From Rhodopseudomonas sp. (GTDB taxonomy: Bacteria > Pseudomonadota > Alphaproteobacteria > Rhizobiales > Xanthobacteraceae): a DNA stretch of 64,000 nt. Numbering within the stretch: position 1 is the stretch's first letter; every line of letters starts with the position of its first letter. Both the position numbers and the translations under genes were made by a program. The stretch spans positions 29,961 through 93,960 of the forward strand of contig WGNB01000029.1 of assembly GCA_016124795.1 (NCBI GenBank), given 5' to 3'. Below are positions 1-8,564 of this stretch, in pieces. The notes under the pieces were generated by a model, which made no database searches, was not told where the DNA came from, and saw only the letters and a list, made by a program, of their open reading frames with translations.

Positions 1-878
1 TCGAGCGCGCGACGCAGGCCATCGCCAAGCTGGTTGAACGCCAGAACGGTCGCAAACAGCGCCGCCAGCGGCGCGGCGAAGACCCACCAGGCCTGATAGA
101 TGATCTGGCGGCCCTGCGCGATCATGCCGCCCCAGGTCGGGGTATCGGACGACACCGACAGGCCGACAAAGGACAAGATCGCCTCGACGATCACCGCGAT
201 GCCCATTTCGAGTGTGATCAACGCCAACAGGACCGGTGCGACATTGGGCAGAATCTCGCGAAACAATATCGTCCAGCGGCCAAAGCCAAGCGTGCGGGCG
301 GCGGTCACGTAATCGCCCTGCGCCTGCGCCATCGTCTCGGCGCGCACCACCCGGGCAAAGCGGGTCCAGTCGATAATGGCGATGGCGGCGATGACCGAGG
401 TGACCCCCGAGCCCATGATGGCGACGACGAGAATCGAGAGCAGCACCGGCGGGAACGCCATCCAGATTTCGATCAGGCGCGACACCACGGTATCGGTCAC
501 GCCGCGAAAATAGCCGGCGAGCAACCCGAGCAGCGTGCCGACCAGCGCGGCCAGCGTGGCGGCGACAAAGGCCACCGTCAGCGCGATCCGGGTGCCGTAA
601 ATCAGACGCGACAGCACATCGCGACCGAGATCGTCGGTACCGAGCAGGAAACCCGGGTCGTAATCGGCAAAGCCGAGGGGCGGCAGCGTGCCCGACATCA
701 GGTCCTGCGCCAGCGGATCGTGCGGCGCGATCAGCGGCGCGGCCAAGGCAACGACAACCAGAAACAGGATAAAGCCACCGCCCCAGACCACTTTGGGCTG
801 GCGCGCCAGCGCCTGAAGCCGGCGGCGGCCGCGTGACGGCGCACCGGTCGTCGCAATGATGGTTGCGCTATCCGCCAT
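1..878 (-). CDS. ABC transporter permease, DppC/OppC type (3' end cut by window)
   Basis: Second inner-membrane permease of a peptide/opine/nickel-type importer. The translation starts MADSATIIATTGAPSRGRRR, then a first membrane segment near residues 27-45, the typical DppC periplasmic stretch ending LLGTDDLGRDVLSRLIYGTR, and the BPD_transp_1 region with LPNVAPVLLALITLEMGIA before the EAA-type loop. About 292 codons are present and the reading frame runs off the window edge, so only a short C-terminus should be missing. Its ATG at 876-878 overlaps the last 11 bases of the DppB-like gene, implying translational coupling. No ATPase is inside the window; it is probably encoded beyond position 1. 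Confidence 0.9.
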   Translation of the reverse strand, partial: MADSATIIATTGAPSRGRRRLQALARQPKVVWGGGFILFLVVVALAAPLIAPHDPLAQDLMSGTLPPLGFADYDPGFLLGTDDLGRDVLSRLIYGTRIALTVAFVAATLAALVGTLLGLLAGYFRGVTDTVVSRLIEIWMAFPPVLLSILVVAIMGSGVTSVIAAIAIIDWTRFARVVRAETMAQAQGDYVTAARTLGFGRWTILFREILPNVAPVLLALITLEMGIAVIVEAILSFVGLSVSSDTPTWGGMIAQGRQIIYQAWWVFAAPLAALFATVLAFNQLGDGLRRAL

Positions 879-1884
879 GACGAAGCCGCGGATTGAGGGC
901 GACGGCGCCGAGATCGACCGCCAGATTGACCAGGATGAACAACGCGCCGAACACCAGCACCAAGCCTTGAATAAGCGGCAGGTCGCGATTGATGACGGCG
1001 TCGATCGCCATCGCGCCGATGCCGGGATAAGCGAAAATGCGCTCGACGATCACGGTGCCGCCGATCAGGAAGGTGAACTGCACGCCGGTCAGCGCCAGCG
1101 TCGGCCCGACCGCGTTGCGCAACGCCTCGCCGATCACCAGCCGCGATTCCGAAAAGCCCTTGACCCGGGCGACCAGCACGTAGTCCTGCATCATCGCCTC
1201 GCTCAAGGCTTCCTTGAGAATACGGACGATGACGGCGGCCAGCGGCAAGGCCAGCGCCAGCACCGGCATGACCATATGGGCGACAATGTCGCCGGCGATG
1301 GCGAAGCGTCCGCGCAGCAGGCTTTCAATCAAATAGAAATGGCTGACGAAGGGTACGCCGACGCTGGGGTCCATCCGGCCGGACAGCGGCAGCACCGGCC
1401 ACAACACGCCGAGCACCAGCACGAAAGCCAAAGCCCAGACGAAATCCGGCACCGCCAGCATCAGTCCGTTGACGCCGTCGACCGCCGCTTCGGCTTTGCG
1501 GCCCCGCACCAGTGTTCCGGCTATGGCGATCGCACCGCCGAGGCCGACCGCCACCGCACAGGCGGCGGTCGCCAGTTCGAGCGTCGCCGGCAGACGCTCG
1601 CTCAGCAATTCAAGGACGTCACGATGCAGCGAAATCGACACCCCGAAATCGCCGCGCAGCACGCCGGCCAGCCAGATTCCGAATTGCACCAGCAAAGGCT
1701 GATCGAGACCGTAGCGGGCGCGCAGTTCCGCGACGTCGGCGGCGCTCGCGCCGGCGCCGATCATCATCGCCACCGGATCGCCCGGCGCGACCCGCAACAG
1801 CAGGAACACGACCACCGCGACGCCAAACAGCGTCACGATGGCCATGCCAATACGTTTGGCCAGAACCGCGGCGATCACCCGCAT
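868..1884 (-). CDS. ABC transporter permease, DppB/OppB type
   Basis: First permease of the same importer, 338 residues, a normal length for DppB. An N-terminal membrane segment (about residues 10-30, VTLFGVAVVVFLLLRVAPGD) is followed by the DppB signature region RYGLDQPLLVQFGIWL and four to five further membrane helices. The cytoplasmic loop around DYVLVARVKGFSESRLVIGE is the EAA-like contact for the ATPase, and PGIGAMAIDAVINRDLPLIQ is typical of the family. It sits between the substrate-binding protein gene upstream and the DppC-like gene, which it overlaps by 11 bp. Substrate cannot be told from the permease; context suggests a small organic nitrogen or aromatic compound (inference). Confidence 0.93.
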   Translation of the reverse strand: MRVIAAVLAKRIGMAIVTLFGVAVVVFLLLRVAPGDPVAMMIGAGASAADVAELRARYGLDQPLLVQFGIWLAGVLRGDFGVSISLHRDVLELLSERLPATLELATAACAVAVGLGGAIAIAGTLVRGRKAEAAVDGVNGLMLAVPDFVWALAFVLVLGVLWPVLPLSGRMDPSVGVPFVSHFYLIESLLRGRFAIAGDIVAHMVMPVLALALPLAAVIVRILKEALSEAMMQDYVLVARVKGFSESRLVIGEALRNAVGPTLALTGVQFTFLIGGTVIVERIFAYPGIGAMAIDAVINRDLPLIQGLVLVFGALFILVNLAVDLGAVALNPRLRHGG

Positions 1885-1930
1885 CGCATCAAACCAGGTT
1901 CGTCAATCGCCCCAGCCGGCCGTCGCACCC

Positions 1931-3472
1931 TCACGCCTTCTTCGACACGAGCGTCGGCTGGAGCGCGCCCGAGATATTCGGGATCACCTTCAGCTCCGAC
2001 TTGTACACCACCGGCTGGGCATATTGCAGCAGGCCGATCACATCGCCCTGCTCGGCGACGTATTTGCTGACCGCTTTCCAGCCGGCGATGCGCTTCTTCT
2101 CGTCGGTCTCGCCCCACAGCGGGCCGATCATCGCGTCGACGTCCTTGCTCTTCCAGCTCGAGTGCGGCGACGGTCCGAACATGGCGAAGCCGGTCGAGGT
2201 GGTCGGATCGCCGATCGCGTTGCCCCAGTTGTAAAAGGCGAAGGGCGCCAGCTTGTGGCTGGTGCGCAGCTGGAAATGCTTGGCGACCTCGTAGACTTCG
2301 ATCTCCGCGTCGAGGCCGATCTTGCGCCACATGCCGACGATCGCCTGGATCATCTCGTAGTCTTTCGGCTTGAGACCGCGGGTGGTCTGGATCTTGGTCT
2401 TGAGCGGCTTTTCCGGCGAATAGCCGGCCGCCTTCATCAAAGCCGCCGCCTTCTTGGGATCGTGGACGACCTTGATCGACGGATCGAAGGCTTCGTATTC
2501 CGGCGCTTCCAGCGTCGCCAGCGGCACGCCATAGCCGCGCAGCAGCCGCTTGACGATCGCCTGCTTGTCGATGGCGAGATTGGCCGCCAGACGGACGTCC
2601 TTGGTCAGGGTCTTGGCGTCATCGGAATTAATGAAGATCATGCCGATGTCGGTGATCGGGGTCGCCACGCCGGTCAGGCCCTTCTTTTTCTTCAGCCGGT
2701 CGAATTCCTCGTAAGGAATTTCCAGCGTCAGATCGGACGAACCGCTTTCGATTTCGGCGACGCGGCTGGTGGCGTCGGTGACGAATTTGAACACCACGGT
2801 TTGGAAGGCCGGCTTGCCGCCCCAGTATTTCGGATTGGCCTTGAGCCGCAGGAAGGCGTTGCCCTGATATTCGTCGACCATATAAGGCCCGGTGCCGATC
2901 GGTTTCTTTTCGAAGCCTTCCGCGCCGACCTTGGTGTAATAGGCCTTCGGCAGGACGTAGCCGGTCAGGAACGCCATCCACTTGAACAGCACCGGATCGT
3001 ATTGCTTGGCGTCGGCCGTCACCCGCTTGCCGTCGATCTTGAAATTGCTCAGCTCCGACCAGACGAAGGTGATCGGGTTGCCGGTCTTGGGATCGGCGGC
3101 GCGCTCCAGCGACCAGACGACGTCCTCCGGCGTGAACGGCGAACCGTCATGCCAGGTCACGCCTTCGCGCACGTCCATCCAGACTTTCTTCTTGTCGTCG
3201 CTCCAGCCCCAGGCCGTCAGCAGGCCGGGCTCGAACGCCAAATTCGGCTTCTGGCCGACGAACTGATCGAACACCGAGCGATAGATCGCCTGGATGCTCG
3301 GGTTGACCGCCGACGGACCGACCGTCGGGTCGAAGGCCGGCAGGTTGACGTTGAAGGCGATGGTCAGCGTATCGCCGACAGCGGCCTGGGCGACACCACC
3401 CGGTCCGATCAGACTGGTAATCAACGCGCCCGCGCCAAGCGCAAGCGTATCACGACGGGTCGGCGTAAACAT
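1931..3472 (-). CDS. ABC transporter substrate-binding protein, family 5
   Basis: Periplasmic solute receptor for the adjacent permeases, 513 residues. The N-terminus MFTPTRRDTLALGAGALI has a twin-arginine-like pair before a hydrophobic stretch, so export by Tat or Sec is expected with cleavage after roughly VAQA. SBP_bac_5 landmarks are visible: REGVTWHDGSPFTPEDVVWS in the first lobe, KPIGTGPYMVDEY in the middle, and a variable second lobe. An ATG preceded by GGAGGGG (on the minus strand) supports the start. It lies 46 bp upstream of the DppB-like gene and 149 bp downstream of the FAD oxidoreductase. An AT-rich motif just upstream (3516-3534) may be a promoter or operator. Confidence 0.93.
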   Translation of the reverse strand: MFTPTRRDTLALGAGALITSLIGPGGVAQAAVGDTLTIAFNVNLPAFDPTVGPSAVNPSIQAIYRSVFDQFVGQKPNLAFEPGLLTAWGWSDDKKKVWMDVREGVTWHDGSPFTPEDVVWSLERAADPKTGNPITFVWSELSNFKIDGKRVTADAKQYDPVLFKWMAFLTGYVLPKAYYTKVGAEGFEKKPIGTGPYMVDEYQGNAFLRLKANPKYWGGKPAFQTVVFKFVTDATSRVAEIESGSSDLTLEIPYEEFDRLKKKKGLTGVATPITDIGMIFINSDDAKTLTKDVRLAANLAIDKQAIVKRLLRGYGVPLATLEAPEYEAFDPSIKVVHDPKKAAALMKAAGYSPEKPLKTKIQTTRGLKPKDYEMIQAIVGMWRKIGLDAEIEVYEVAKHFQLRTSHKLAPFAFYNWGNAIGDPTTSTGFAMFGPSPHSSWKSKDVDAMIGPLWGETDEKKRIAGWKAVSKYVAEQGDVIGLLQYAQPVVYKSELKVIPNISGALQPTLVSKKA

Positions 3473-3515
3473 GACAGTCCCCTCCGGTTACAATCCAACT
3501 GATGACGACAAGCCT

Positions 3516-3534
3516 AGATACTTTAAACCTAAAA
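3516..3534 (-). promoter_or_regulatory. AT-rich motif upstream of the binding-protein gene
   Basis: Read on the minus strand this is TTTTAGGTTTAAAGTATCT, about 45 bp before the start of the substrate-binding protein gene, and conspicuously AT-rich in a GC-rich background. Aligned without gaps it matches 12 of 17 positions of a motif in the divergent region upstream of the oxidoreductase operon (6150-6166). A shared regulator is possible; AT-richness alone could produce the match. Confidence 0.3.
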
Positions 3535-3621
3535 CAAACCCGCGAACCCGCCAAGGTGCATTTCGCGCCATTTGAACGGCCGCGCGCATCAATCTGAGGC
3601 AGACAAAACGTCGCCGTCAAT

Positions 3622-5229
3622 TCAGCGCAGACGTTGCGCCAGCAAATAGCCCGACCCGCCGCCAAGCCCCGGTCCGGGATGGGTCGACGCGCCGATATGA
3701 TAGAGGCCCGGCACATGGGTCCGGTGATTGACCGAGGACTTGAACGGCCGCCAGATAAAGAACTGATCGAGGCCGCAATAGCCGCCGTAAGGATCGCCGC
3801 CCACCAGATTGACGTTCATGGCTTCGAGATCGGCGGGCGAATAGACGCGCCGGGCGATGATGCTATCGCGGAAACCGTCGATCTGGCTGGCAAGGATGGC
3901 CTCGACACGATCGGCATAGGCTTCACGCAGCGCCTCGCTCCATCGGCCGTCGCCCGGCGCGGCAAGCTCGCCGGCGGCATCGCCTTTGATGAAGCGCGGC
4001 ATCTCCGGCAATTGCAGCCACAGGGTCGCCTTGCCGTCCGGCGCGCGCGACGGGTCGAGCGCGGTCGGTTGACCGACGCAGATCGTCGGCACCGCCGGCA
4101 GCAGTCCGCGTTCGCATTCGTTGCTGGCGCGCGATACGCCGTCCAGGCCGGGCGTTAGATGCAACAGCGCGACCTTGCTTAATTCGCCGCGCGGATCGTG
4201 TGTCCAGCGCGGCGGCGCCGAAAGCGCGTAATGAATTTGCATGTCGCCCTTGCCATGACGAAAGCGGCTCAGGCCGATGCTGACATCGTCCGGCAAAGGC
4301 CGGTCCTTCAGCAAACGGCGATAGAGCTGGTCCGGCGCCACCGAGCATATCACGCCTTGCCGAGCCGACAGGACCGAGCCATCGGCAAGCCGAACGCCAC
4401 GGGCCTTGCCCTGCCCATCGAGCTCAATCCGCTCGACATCGGCGGACGTAGCAATCGTCCCACCGCGCTCGGCGATCAAACGTTCGAATGCGGAAATTAT
4501 GTTTTGTGCGCCACCCTTGACGATCGGCGCACCGGCGGCCTCCAGCGCGAAGCCGATGACCTTGACCATCTCGCCGCCATAGGCGCTTTCGGGCGACAGC
4601 CCACAGTGCAATACCCACGGCGCAAAGAGCGCCTGTGTCACGTCGGAACGATAACGGGTCTCGAGGTGGGCGCGGCCGGATGACAGAGCCTCGCCGAAGA
4701 AGCCGGCCAGACCGCGCAAGCCGCGCCGCCAGGCTTCTCCGACAATCAGCTTCAGCGTCGCCGTCGACCACAGCGACCCGCCGAGCAGACCAAACACCAG
4801 ACCGGCATTGCCGCCGAAGGCCTGCATTTCGCCGTCGAAAGTCTTGCCATCGCCGGGCGACAGCGCGTCGAAACTGGCGATATTCCGGGCTCGATTTTTG
4901 TCCAGCACCGTATAACGGCCATCCGGCAGCAGCACGCCGGTCGGCGTGTCGCTGTCGGCGAATTCAAGCCCATGCCGCGCCAGGTCTGCGCCGAGCGCGG
5001 CAAAGGCCGGCGACGTCACGAACAAAACGAACGTGGTCGCCATGACATCGTGGATAAAGCCCGGCGCGGTCGCCGCCTCGGTGCGAATGCAGCCGCCGAT
5101 CCGGTCGTTGCGCTCCAGCACAGCGACCTTATGGCCCTTGCCGCCCAGCATGGCGGCACAGACCAGAGCGTTAATGCCGCTACCGACGACAATATAGTCC
5201 GCGTCGCCGGCGCGACCGGACGGCGCCAC
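3622..5229 (-). CDS. FAD-dependent oxidoreductase, phytoene dehydrogenase/PYROXD2-like
   Basis: Flavoprotein of 535 residues. The dinucleotide-binding site is at the N-terminus, VVGSGINALVCAAMLGGKGH followed by VAVLERNDRIGGCIRTE (residues about 10-50), the pattern of amine-oxidase/phytoene-desaturase folds. The C-terminal FAD contact GLYHIGASTHPGPGLGGGSG is intact. The substrate is not evident. The start is GTG, three bases after the stop of the cyclase gene, so the two are probably translationally coupled. Together with the cyclase and the ABC importer it probably belongs to one catabolic operon. Family members are often labelled carotenoid enzymes, but nothing here indicates carotenoid synthesis. 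Confidence 0.85.
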   Translation of the reverse strand: MAPSGRAGDADYIVVGSGINALVCAAMLGGKGHKVAVLERNDRIGGCIRTEAATAPGFIHDVMATTFVLFVTSPAFAALGADLARHGLEFADSDTPTGVLLPDGRYTVLDKNRARNIASFDALSPGDGKTFDGEMQAFGGNAGLVFGLLGGSLWSTATLKLIVGEAWRRGLRGLAGFFGEALSSGRAHLETRYRSDVTQALFAPWVLHCGLSPESAYGGEMVKVIGFALEAAGAPIVKGGAQNIISAFERLIAERGGTIATSADVERIELDGQGKARGVRLADGSVLSARQGVICSVAPDQLYRRLLKDRPLPDDVSIGLSRFRHGKGDMQIHYALSAPPRWTHDPRGELSKVALLHLTPGLDGVSRASNECERGLLPAVPTICVGQPTALDPSRAPDGKATLWLQLPEMPRFIKGDAAGELAAPGDGRWSEALREAYADRVEAILASQIDGFRDSIIARRVYSPADLEAMNVNLVGGDPYGGYCGLDQFFIWRPFKSSVNHRTHVPGLYHIGASTHPGPGLGGGSGYLLAQRLR

Positions 5230-5232
5230 GGC

Positions 5233-6015
5233 TTAGCCCGCCACCAGCGCCAGCACCCGCAACGGCGAGCCCGAACCTTTTTCGATCTTGAGCGGCGGCG
5301 TGATCAGCAAGGCACCTGTCGGCGGCAATTGATCGAGATTGCACAGGCTGGCGAGACCGAGCTTCTTGGCGCCATGCATCAGATGATGCGCCGGGAACGC
5401 CGGCTCGAAAGCATAAGCCTGACCGTGGTCGGTGCCGACCGCCTCGACGCCCCAGCCGTTAACGTCACGCTCGTTGACCAGGAAGGTCACCGCCGCCGTG
5501 CTCGGGCCAGGCGAATGCGGACCGTCTTCCTTGCCATTCAGGAAGGCCGGCGAGTCGCCGCGCTTCGACCAGCCGGTCCGCATCAGCACCCAGGCGCCGG
5601 CCGGGATCTTGCCATGCTGCTTTTCCCAGGCCTCGATATGCGAGGGCTCCATGACAAATCGTTCGTCGGCTTCGACTTCCTTGGTGCAGTCGATGACACA
5701 GGCCGGCGCGACGAAACGCTGGACCGGCAGCGTGTCGGTGAAGCCGTCGGCGTAATGCTGACCGGTGACCCAATGCACCGGCGCGTCGAAATGGGTCCCG
5801 GTATGCTCGCCCATCGACAGGTTGTTCCAGTACCAGCCCGGGCCGCGCTCGTCGTAATGGGAAATCTCGGTGATGGTGAAGGGATTGGACGGCGCGAACG
5901 GCGGCGGCAATTGAATGACCGGCGTCGAGGGCCGCAGGGTCTGCGTCAGATCGACGACCCGAACCGCGTTGGTGGCGATGGCTTCGGCCAGTTGTGTCAA
6001 GAGCGTCGCGGACAT
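5233..6015 (-). CDS. cyclase family protein (kynurenine formamidase-like metal hydrolase)
   Basis: 260 residues, the usual size of the PF04199 cyclase family. The metal-binding signature is present as GEHTGTHFDAPVHWV (about residues 64-78), giving the HxGTHxDxPxH pattern; a further conserved histidine-containing segment AVGTDHGQAY lies near residue 190. Relatives include kynurenine formamidase KynB and isatin hydrolase, which open amide bonds in tryptophan- or indole-derived compounds, but the exact substrate is unknown. The ATG has an AGGAG ribosome-binding site seven bases upstream. First gene of the minus-strand operon that includes the FAD enzyme and ABC importer; divergent from an IorA/IorB-like operon. 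Confidence 0.85.
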   Translation of the reverse strand: MSATLLTQLAEAIATNAVRVVDLTQTLRPSTPVIQLPPPFAPSNPFTITEISHYDERGPGWYWNNLSMGEHTGTHFDAPVHWVTGQHYADGFTDTLPVQRFVAPACVIDCTKEVEADERFVMEPSHIEAWEKQHGKIPAGAWVLMRTGWSKRGDSPAFLNGKEDGPHSPGPSTAAVTFLVNERDVNGWGVEAVGTDHGQAYAFEPAFPAHHLMHGAKKLGLASLCNLDQLPPTGALLITPPLKIEKGSGSPLRVLALVAG

Positions 6016-6051
6016 GGGCTACTCCTCGGAGTGTGGGTCGAACCGTTTCAT

Positions 6052-6076
6052 GATGCACGGGACGCACGATGCACGG
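6052..6076. repeat. pair of 9-bp direct repeats, possible operator
   Basis: GATGCACGG occurs at 6052-6060 and again at 6068-6076, start to start 16 bp apart, and is followed by GCATTATGCAT at 6082-6092. The spacing of about one and a half helical turns and the position 40-60 bp upstream of the cyclase start make a regulator site plausible; no regulator gene is adjacent within the window. Confidence 0.35.
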
Positions 6077-6145
6077 CAGACGCATTATGCATAGCGGAGG
6101 CATCGCGTGAATTGCAGTATGGGCAAACTTGAGGCCCCGGCTGCA

Positions 6146-6167
6146 ATTATTTTAGAGTTGAAATAAT
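6146..6167. promoter_or_regulatory. AT-rich inverted repeat, possible operator
   Basis: Perfect 7-bp arms ATTATTT and AAATAAT flank an 8-bp spacer in the middle of the divergent intergenic region. Position and symmetry fit a dimeric repressor or activator site controlling one or both operons. Confidence 0.4.
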
Positions 6168-6397
6168 ATCGGCGCCGGGCGTAGTGTCAATCATCGGTTC
6201 CGACATATGCAATCGTGACAACAGGACCCGCTTCCTTGAACGAGCGGGACCGGTGGTGCCGATGGCGCGTTTGTTTTATGCTTGGATGATCGAGAAGTTG
6301 TGAAGTCGCGGCGGCCGCCCCGGCGACCGCCGGTCCGCAAAGCCCTTCGATCGGGGGGCCGGGCCGATCCGGCGGCATCAGTGAAGCGGAGCGCGCG

Positions 6398-8548
6398 ATG
6401 GCGGAACGATCATTTGCCAAGGAAGTACGCGATCTGGAGCTCGGCGCCGGCGAGGAATTTCGCGGCGAAGGCATCCTCGCCATTACCAAGGCGCTTTTGC
6501 AGTCCGGAGTCGGCTATGTCGGCGGCTATCAGGGCGCGCCGATTTCCCATCTGATGGACGTCCTGAACGATGCCCAGGACACGCTCGACAAACTCGGCGT
6601 CCAGTTCTCAAATTCAGCGTCGGAAGCCGCCGCCGCCGCGTCGCTTGCCGCTTCGGTGATGTATCCGATCCGCGGCGCTGTCACCTTCAAGGCGCCGGTC
6701 GGCGTCAACGTCGCCTCCGACGCGCTGGCCAACCTGACTTCAGGCGGCGTCACCGGCGGCGCACTGATCATCATCGGCGAGGATTACGGCGAAGGCTCCT
6801 CGATCATGCAGGAGCGGTCTCATTCATTCGCGATGAAATCGCAGATGTGGCTGCTCGATCCGCGCCCCAATCTGGAATCGATCGTGCGCGCGGTCGAGGA
6901 AGGCTTCGAACTGTCCGAGGTGTCAAACACGCCGGTGATGCTGGAAGTGCGCATTCGCGCCTGCCACGTCCACGGCAGCTTCATCGCCAAGGACAACAAG
7001 CCGCCGCCATTCACTTTGCGCCAGGCGCTGGAAAGCCCGAAGCGCGACACCGGCCGCATCGTGCTGCCGCCGGCCTCCTACCTACACGAAAAGGAAAAGA
7101 TCGAGCAGCGCTGGCCGGCCGCCGTCAACTTCATCAAGACGCGCAAGCTCAATGAGTTCTTCGACGGCGACCTGACCGATGTCGGCATCGTCACGCAGGG
7201 CGGCATGTACAATGGCGTGATCCGCGCGCTGGAGCGGCTTGGCCTCGCCGACGTCTGGGGCCAGAGCCGGGTGCCGATCTACGTGATGAACGTCACCTAC
7301 CCGGTCATCGACGACGAAGTCGCCGAGTTTTGCGCCAGCAAGAAAGCGGTGCTGATCGTCGAGGAAGGCCAGCCCGAACATATCGAGCAGGCGATCGCCA
7401 CCATTCTGCGCCGGCGCGACATCAACACCAAGATCTATGGCAAGGGCGCCTTGCCGATGGCCGGCGAATACACCGCCGATGTCATGCTCAAGGGCGTCCG
7501 CAGTTTCCTCGCCAGCGCCGCGCCGGATGCCCTGACCGATCAGGTCCGCGCGCCGAACGCGCCCAACATTAACGACGACAGCCGGGTTCAGGCGCTGGCC
7601 AGCGCGGTGCCGCCGCGCCCGCCGGGTTTCTGCACCGGCTGCCCGGAACGGCCGATCTTCGCCGCCATGAAGCTGGTCGAAAAGGAAACCGGATCGCACC
7701 ACGTCGCCAGCGATATCGGTTGCCACCTGTTCTCGTGCCTGCCGCCTTTCAATCTCGGCGCCACGACGATGGGTTACGGTCTGGGTCCGGCATCGGCGGC
7801 GGCCTTCAACGTCAAGACCGACAAGAAGTCGATCTCGATGATCGGCGATGGCGGCTTCTGGCACAACGGTCTGACCTCCAGCGTCGGCAATGCCGTCTAC
7901 AACAAGCACGACGGCGTGATCATCGTCATCGACAATTTCTATTCGTCGGCGACCGGCGGCCAGGACATTCTGTCGTCGCGGGCCGATACTGAATCGCGTT
8001 CAACCCAGCATCCGATCAAGAAGGCGGTCGAAGGCGTCGGCGCCACCTGGGTCCGGCAGATCGACAACACCTACAACGTCGGCAAGATGCGCGACACGCT
8101 CAAGGAAGCGCTCGCCAATAACGAGCCGGGTCCGAAGGTGATCGTGGCCTCGTCGGAATGCATGCTTAACAAGCAGCGCCGGGTCAAACCGCTGTTCAAC
8201 AAGGCGGTCAAGGACGGCGAGCGCAAGGTGCGCGAGCGTTTCGGCGTCGATGAAGACGTCTGCACCGGCGACCATGCCTGCATCCGGCTGTCGGGCTGCC
8301 CGTCCCTGTCGGTCAAGCACAGCGCCGATCCGCTCAAGGACGATCCGGTCGCGGCGATCGACAACAGCTGTGTCGGCTGCGGCAATTGCGGCGAGGTTTC
8401 GGAAGCGGCGGTGCTGTGTCCGTCGTTCTACCGCGCCGACATCATTTACAATCCGACCGGCTTCGACCGGTTCATGGCGCGGATGCGCGGCGCGGTGATC
8501 GGCTTCCTGCAACGCCGCCGGGCACGCCGCCGTGTCGCCTTCGCTTGA
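6398..8548 (+). CDS. indolepyruvate ferredoxin oxidoreductase alpha subunit-like
   Basis: 716 residues. Family members oxidatively decarboxylate aryl pyruvates to aryl-acetyl-CoA with ferredoxin as acceptor. The N-terminal pyrimidine-binding domain has YVGGYQGAPISHLMDVL; the thiamine-diphosphate domain shows CTGCPERPIF and the GDG motif in MIGDGGFWHNGL with a downstream asparagine in IVIDNFYSSATGG. The C-terminus carries ferredoxin-type cysteines (CTGDHAC near residue 625 and NSCVGCGNCGE near 660) for iron-sulfur clusters. The ATG has GGAG upstream. The partner gene begins just downstream. Substrate preference (indolepyruvate, phenylpyruvate or other) cannot be read from sequence. Confidence 0.92.
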   Translation: MAERSFAKEVRDLELGAGEEFRGEGILAITKALLQSGVGYVGGYQGAPISHLMDVLNDAQDTLDKLGVQFSNSASEAAAAASLAASVMYPIRGAVTFKAPVGVNVASDALANLTSGGVTGGALIIIGEDYGEGSSIMQERSHSFAMKSQMWLLDPRPNLESIVRAVEEGFELSEVSNTPVMLEVRIRACHVHGSFIAKDNKPPPFTLRQALESPKRDTGRIVLPPASYLHEKEKIEQRWPAAVNFIKTRKLNEFFDGDLTDVGIVTQGGMYNGVIRALERLGLADVWGQSRVPIYVMNVTYPVIDDEVAEFCASKKAVLIVEEGQPEHIEQAIATILRRRDINTKIYGKGALPMAGEYTADVMLKGVRSFLASAAPDALTDQVRAPNAPNINDDSRVQALASAVPPRPPGFCTGCPERPIFAAMKLVEKETGSHHVASDIGCHLFSCLPPFNLGATTMGYGLGPASAAAFNVKTDKKSISMIGDGGFWHNGLTSSVGNAVYNKHDGVIIVIDNFYSSATGGQDILSSRADTESRSTQHPIKKAVEGVGATWVRQIDNTYNVGKMRDTLKEALANNEPGPKVIVASSECMLNKQRRVKPLFNKAVKDGERKVRERFGVDEDVCTGDHACIRLSGCPSLSVKHSADPLKDDPVAAIDNSCVGCGNCGEVSEAAVLCPSFYRADIIYNPTGFDRFMARMRGAVIGFLQRRRARRRVAFA

Positions 8549-8564
8549 TCGGCAGACTTATCCA

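Larger units (their letters stand above)
6016..6397. promoter_or_regulatory. divergent control region between cyclase and IorA-like operons
   Basis: A 382 bp gap without a convincing gene, separating two divergent operons and therefore expected to hold both promoters. It contains two copies of GATGCACGG (6052-6060 and 6068-6076), a related TTATGCATA just after them, and an AT-rich inverted repeat (6146-6167). The part from about 6280 to 6397 is again GC-rich and is probably 5' leader of the IorA-like gene. No sigma-70 boxes can be named with certainty. Confidence 0.5.

Noticed and set aside
856..3502. Long plus-strand open frames (404, 240 and 554 codons) opposite the ABC transporter genes
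   Set aside because: They mirror strong minus-strand genes, have Arg/His/Gln-rich translations without domains, and are the usual high-GC antisense frames.
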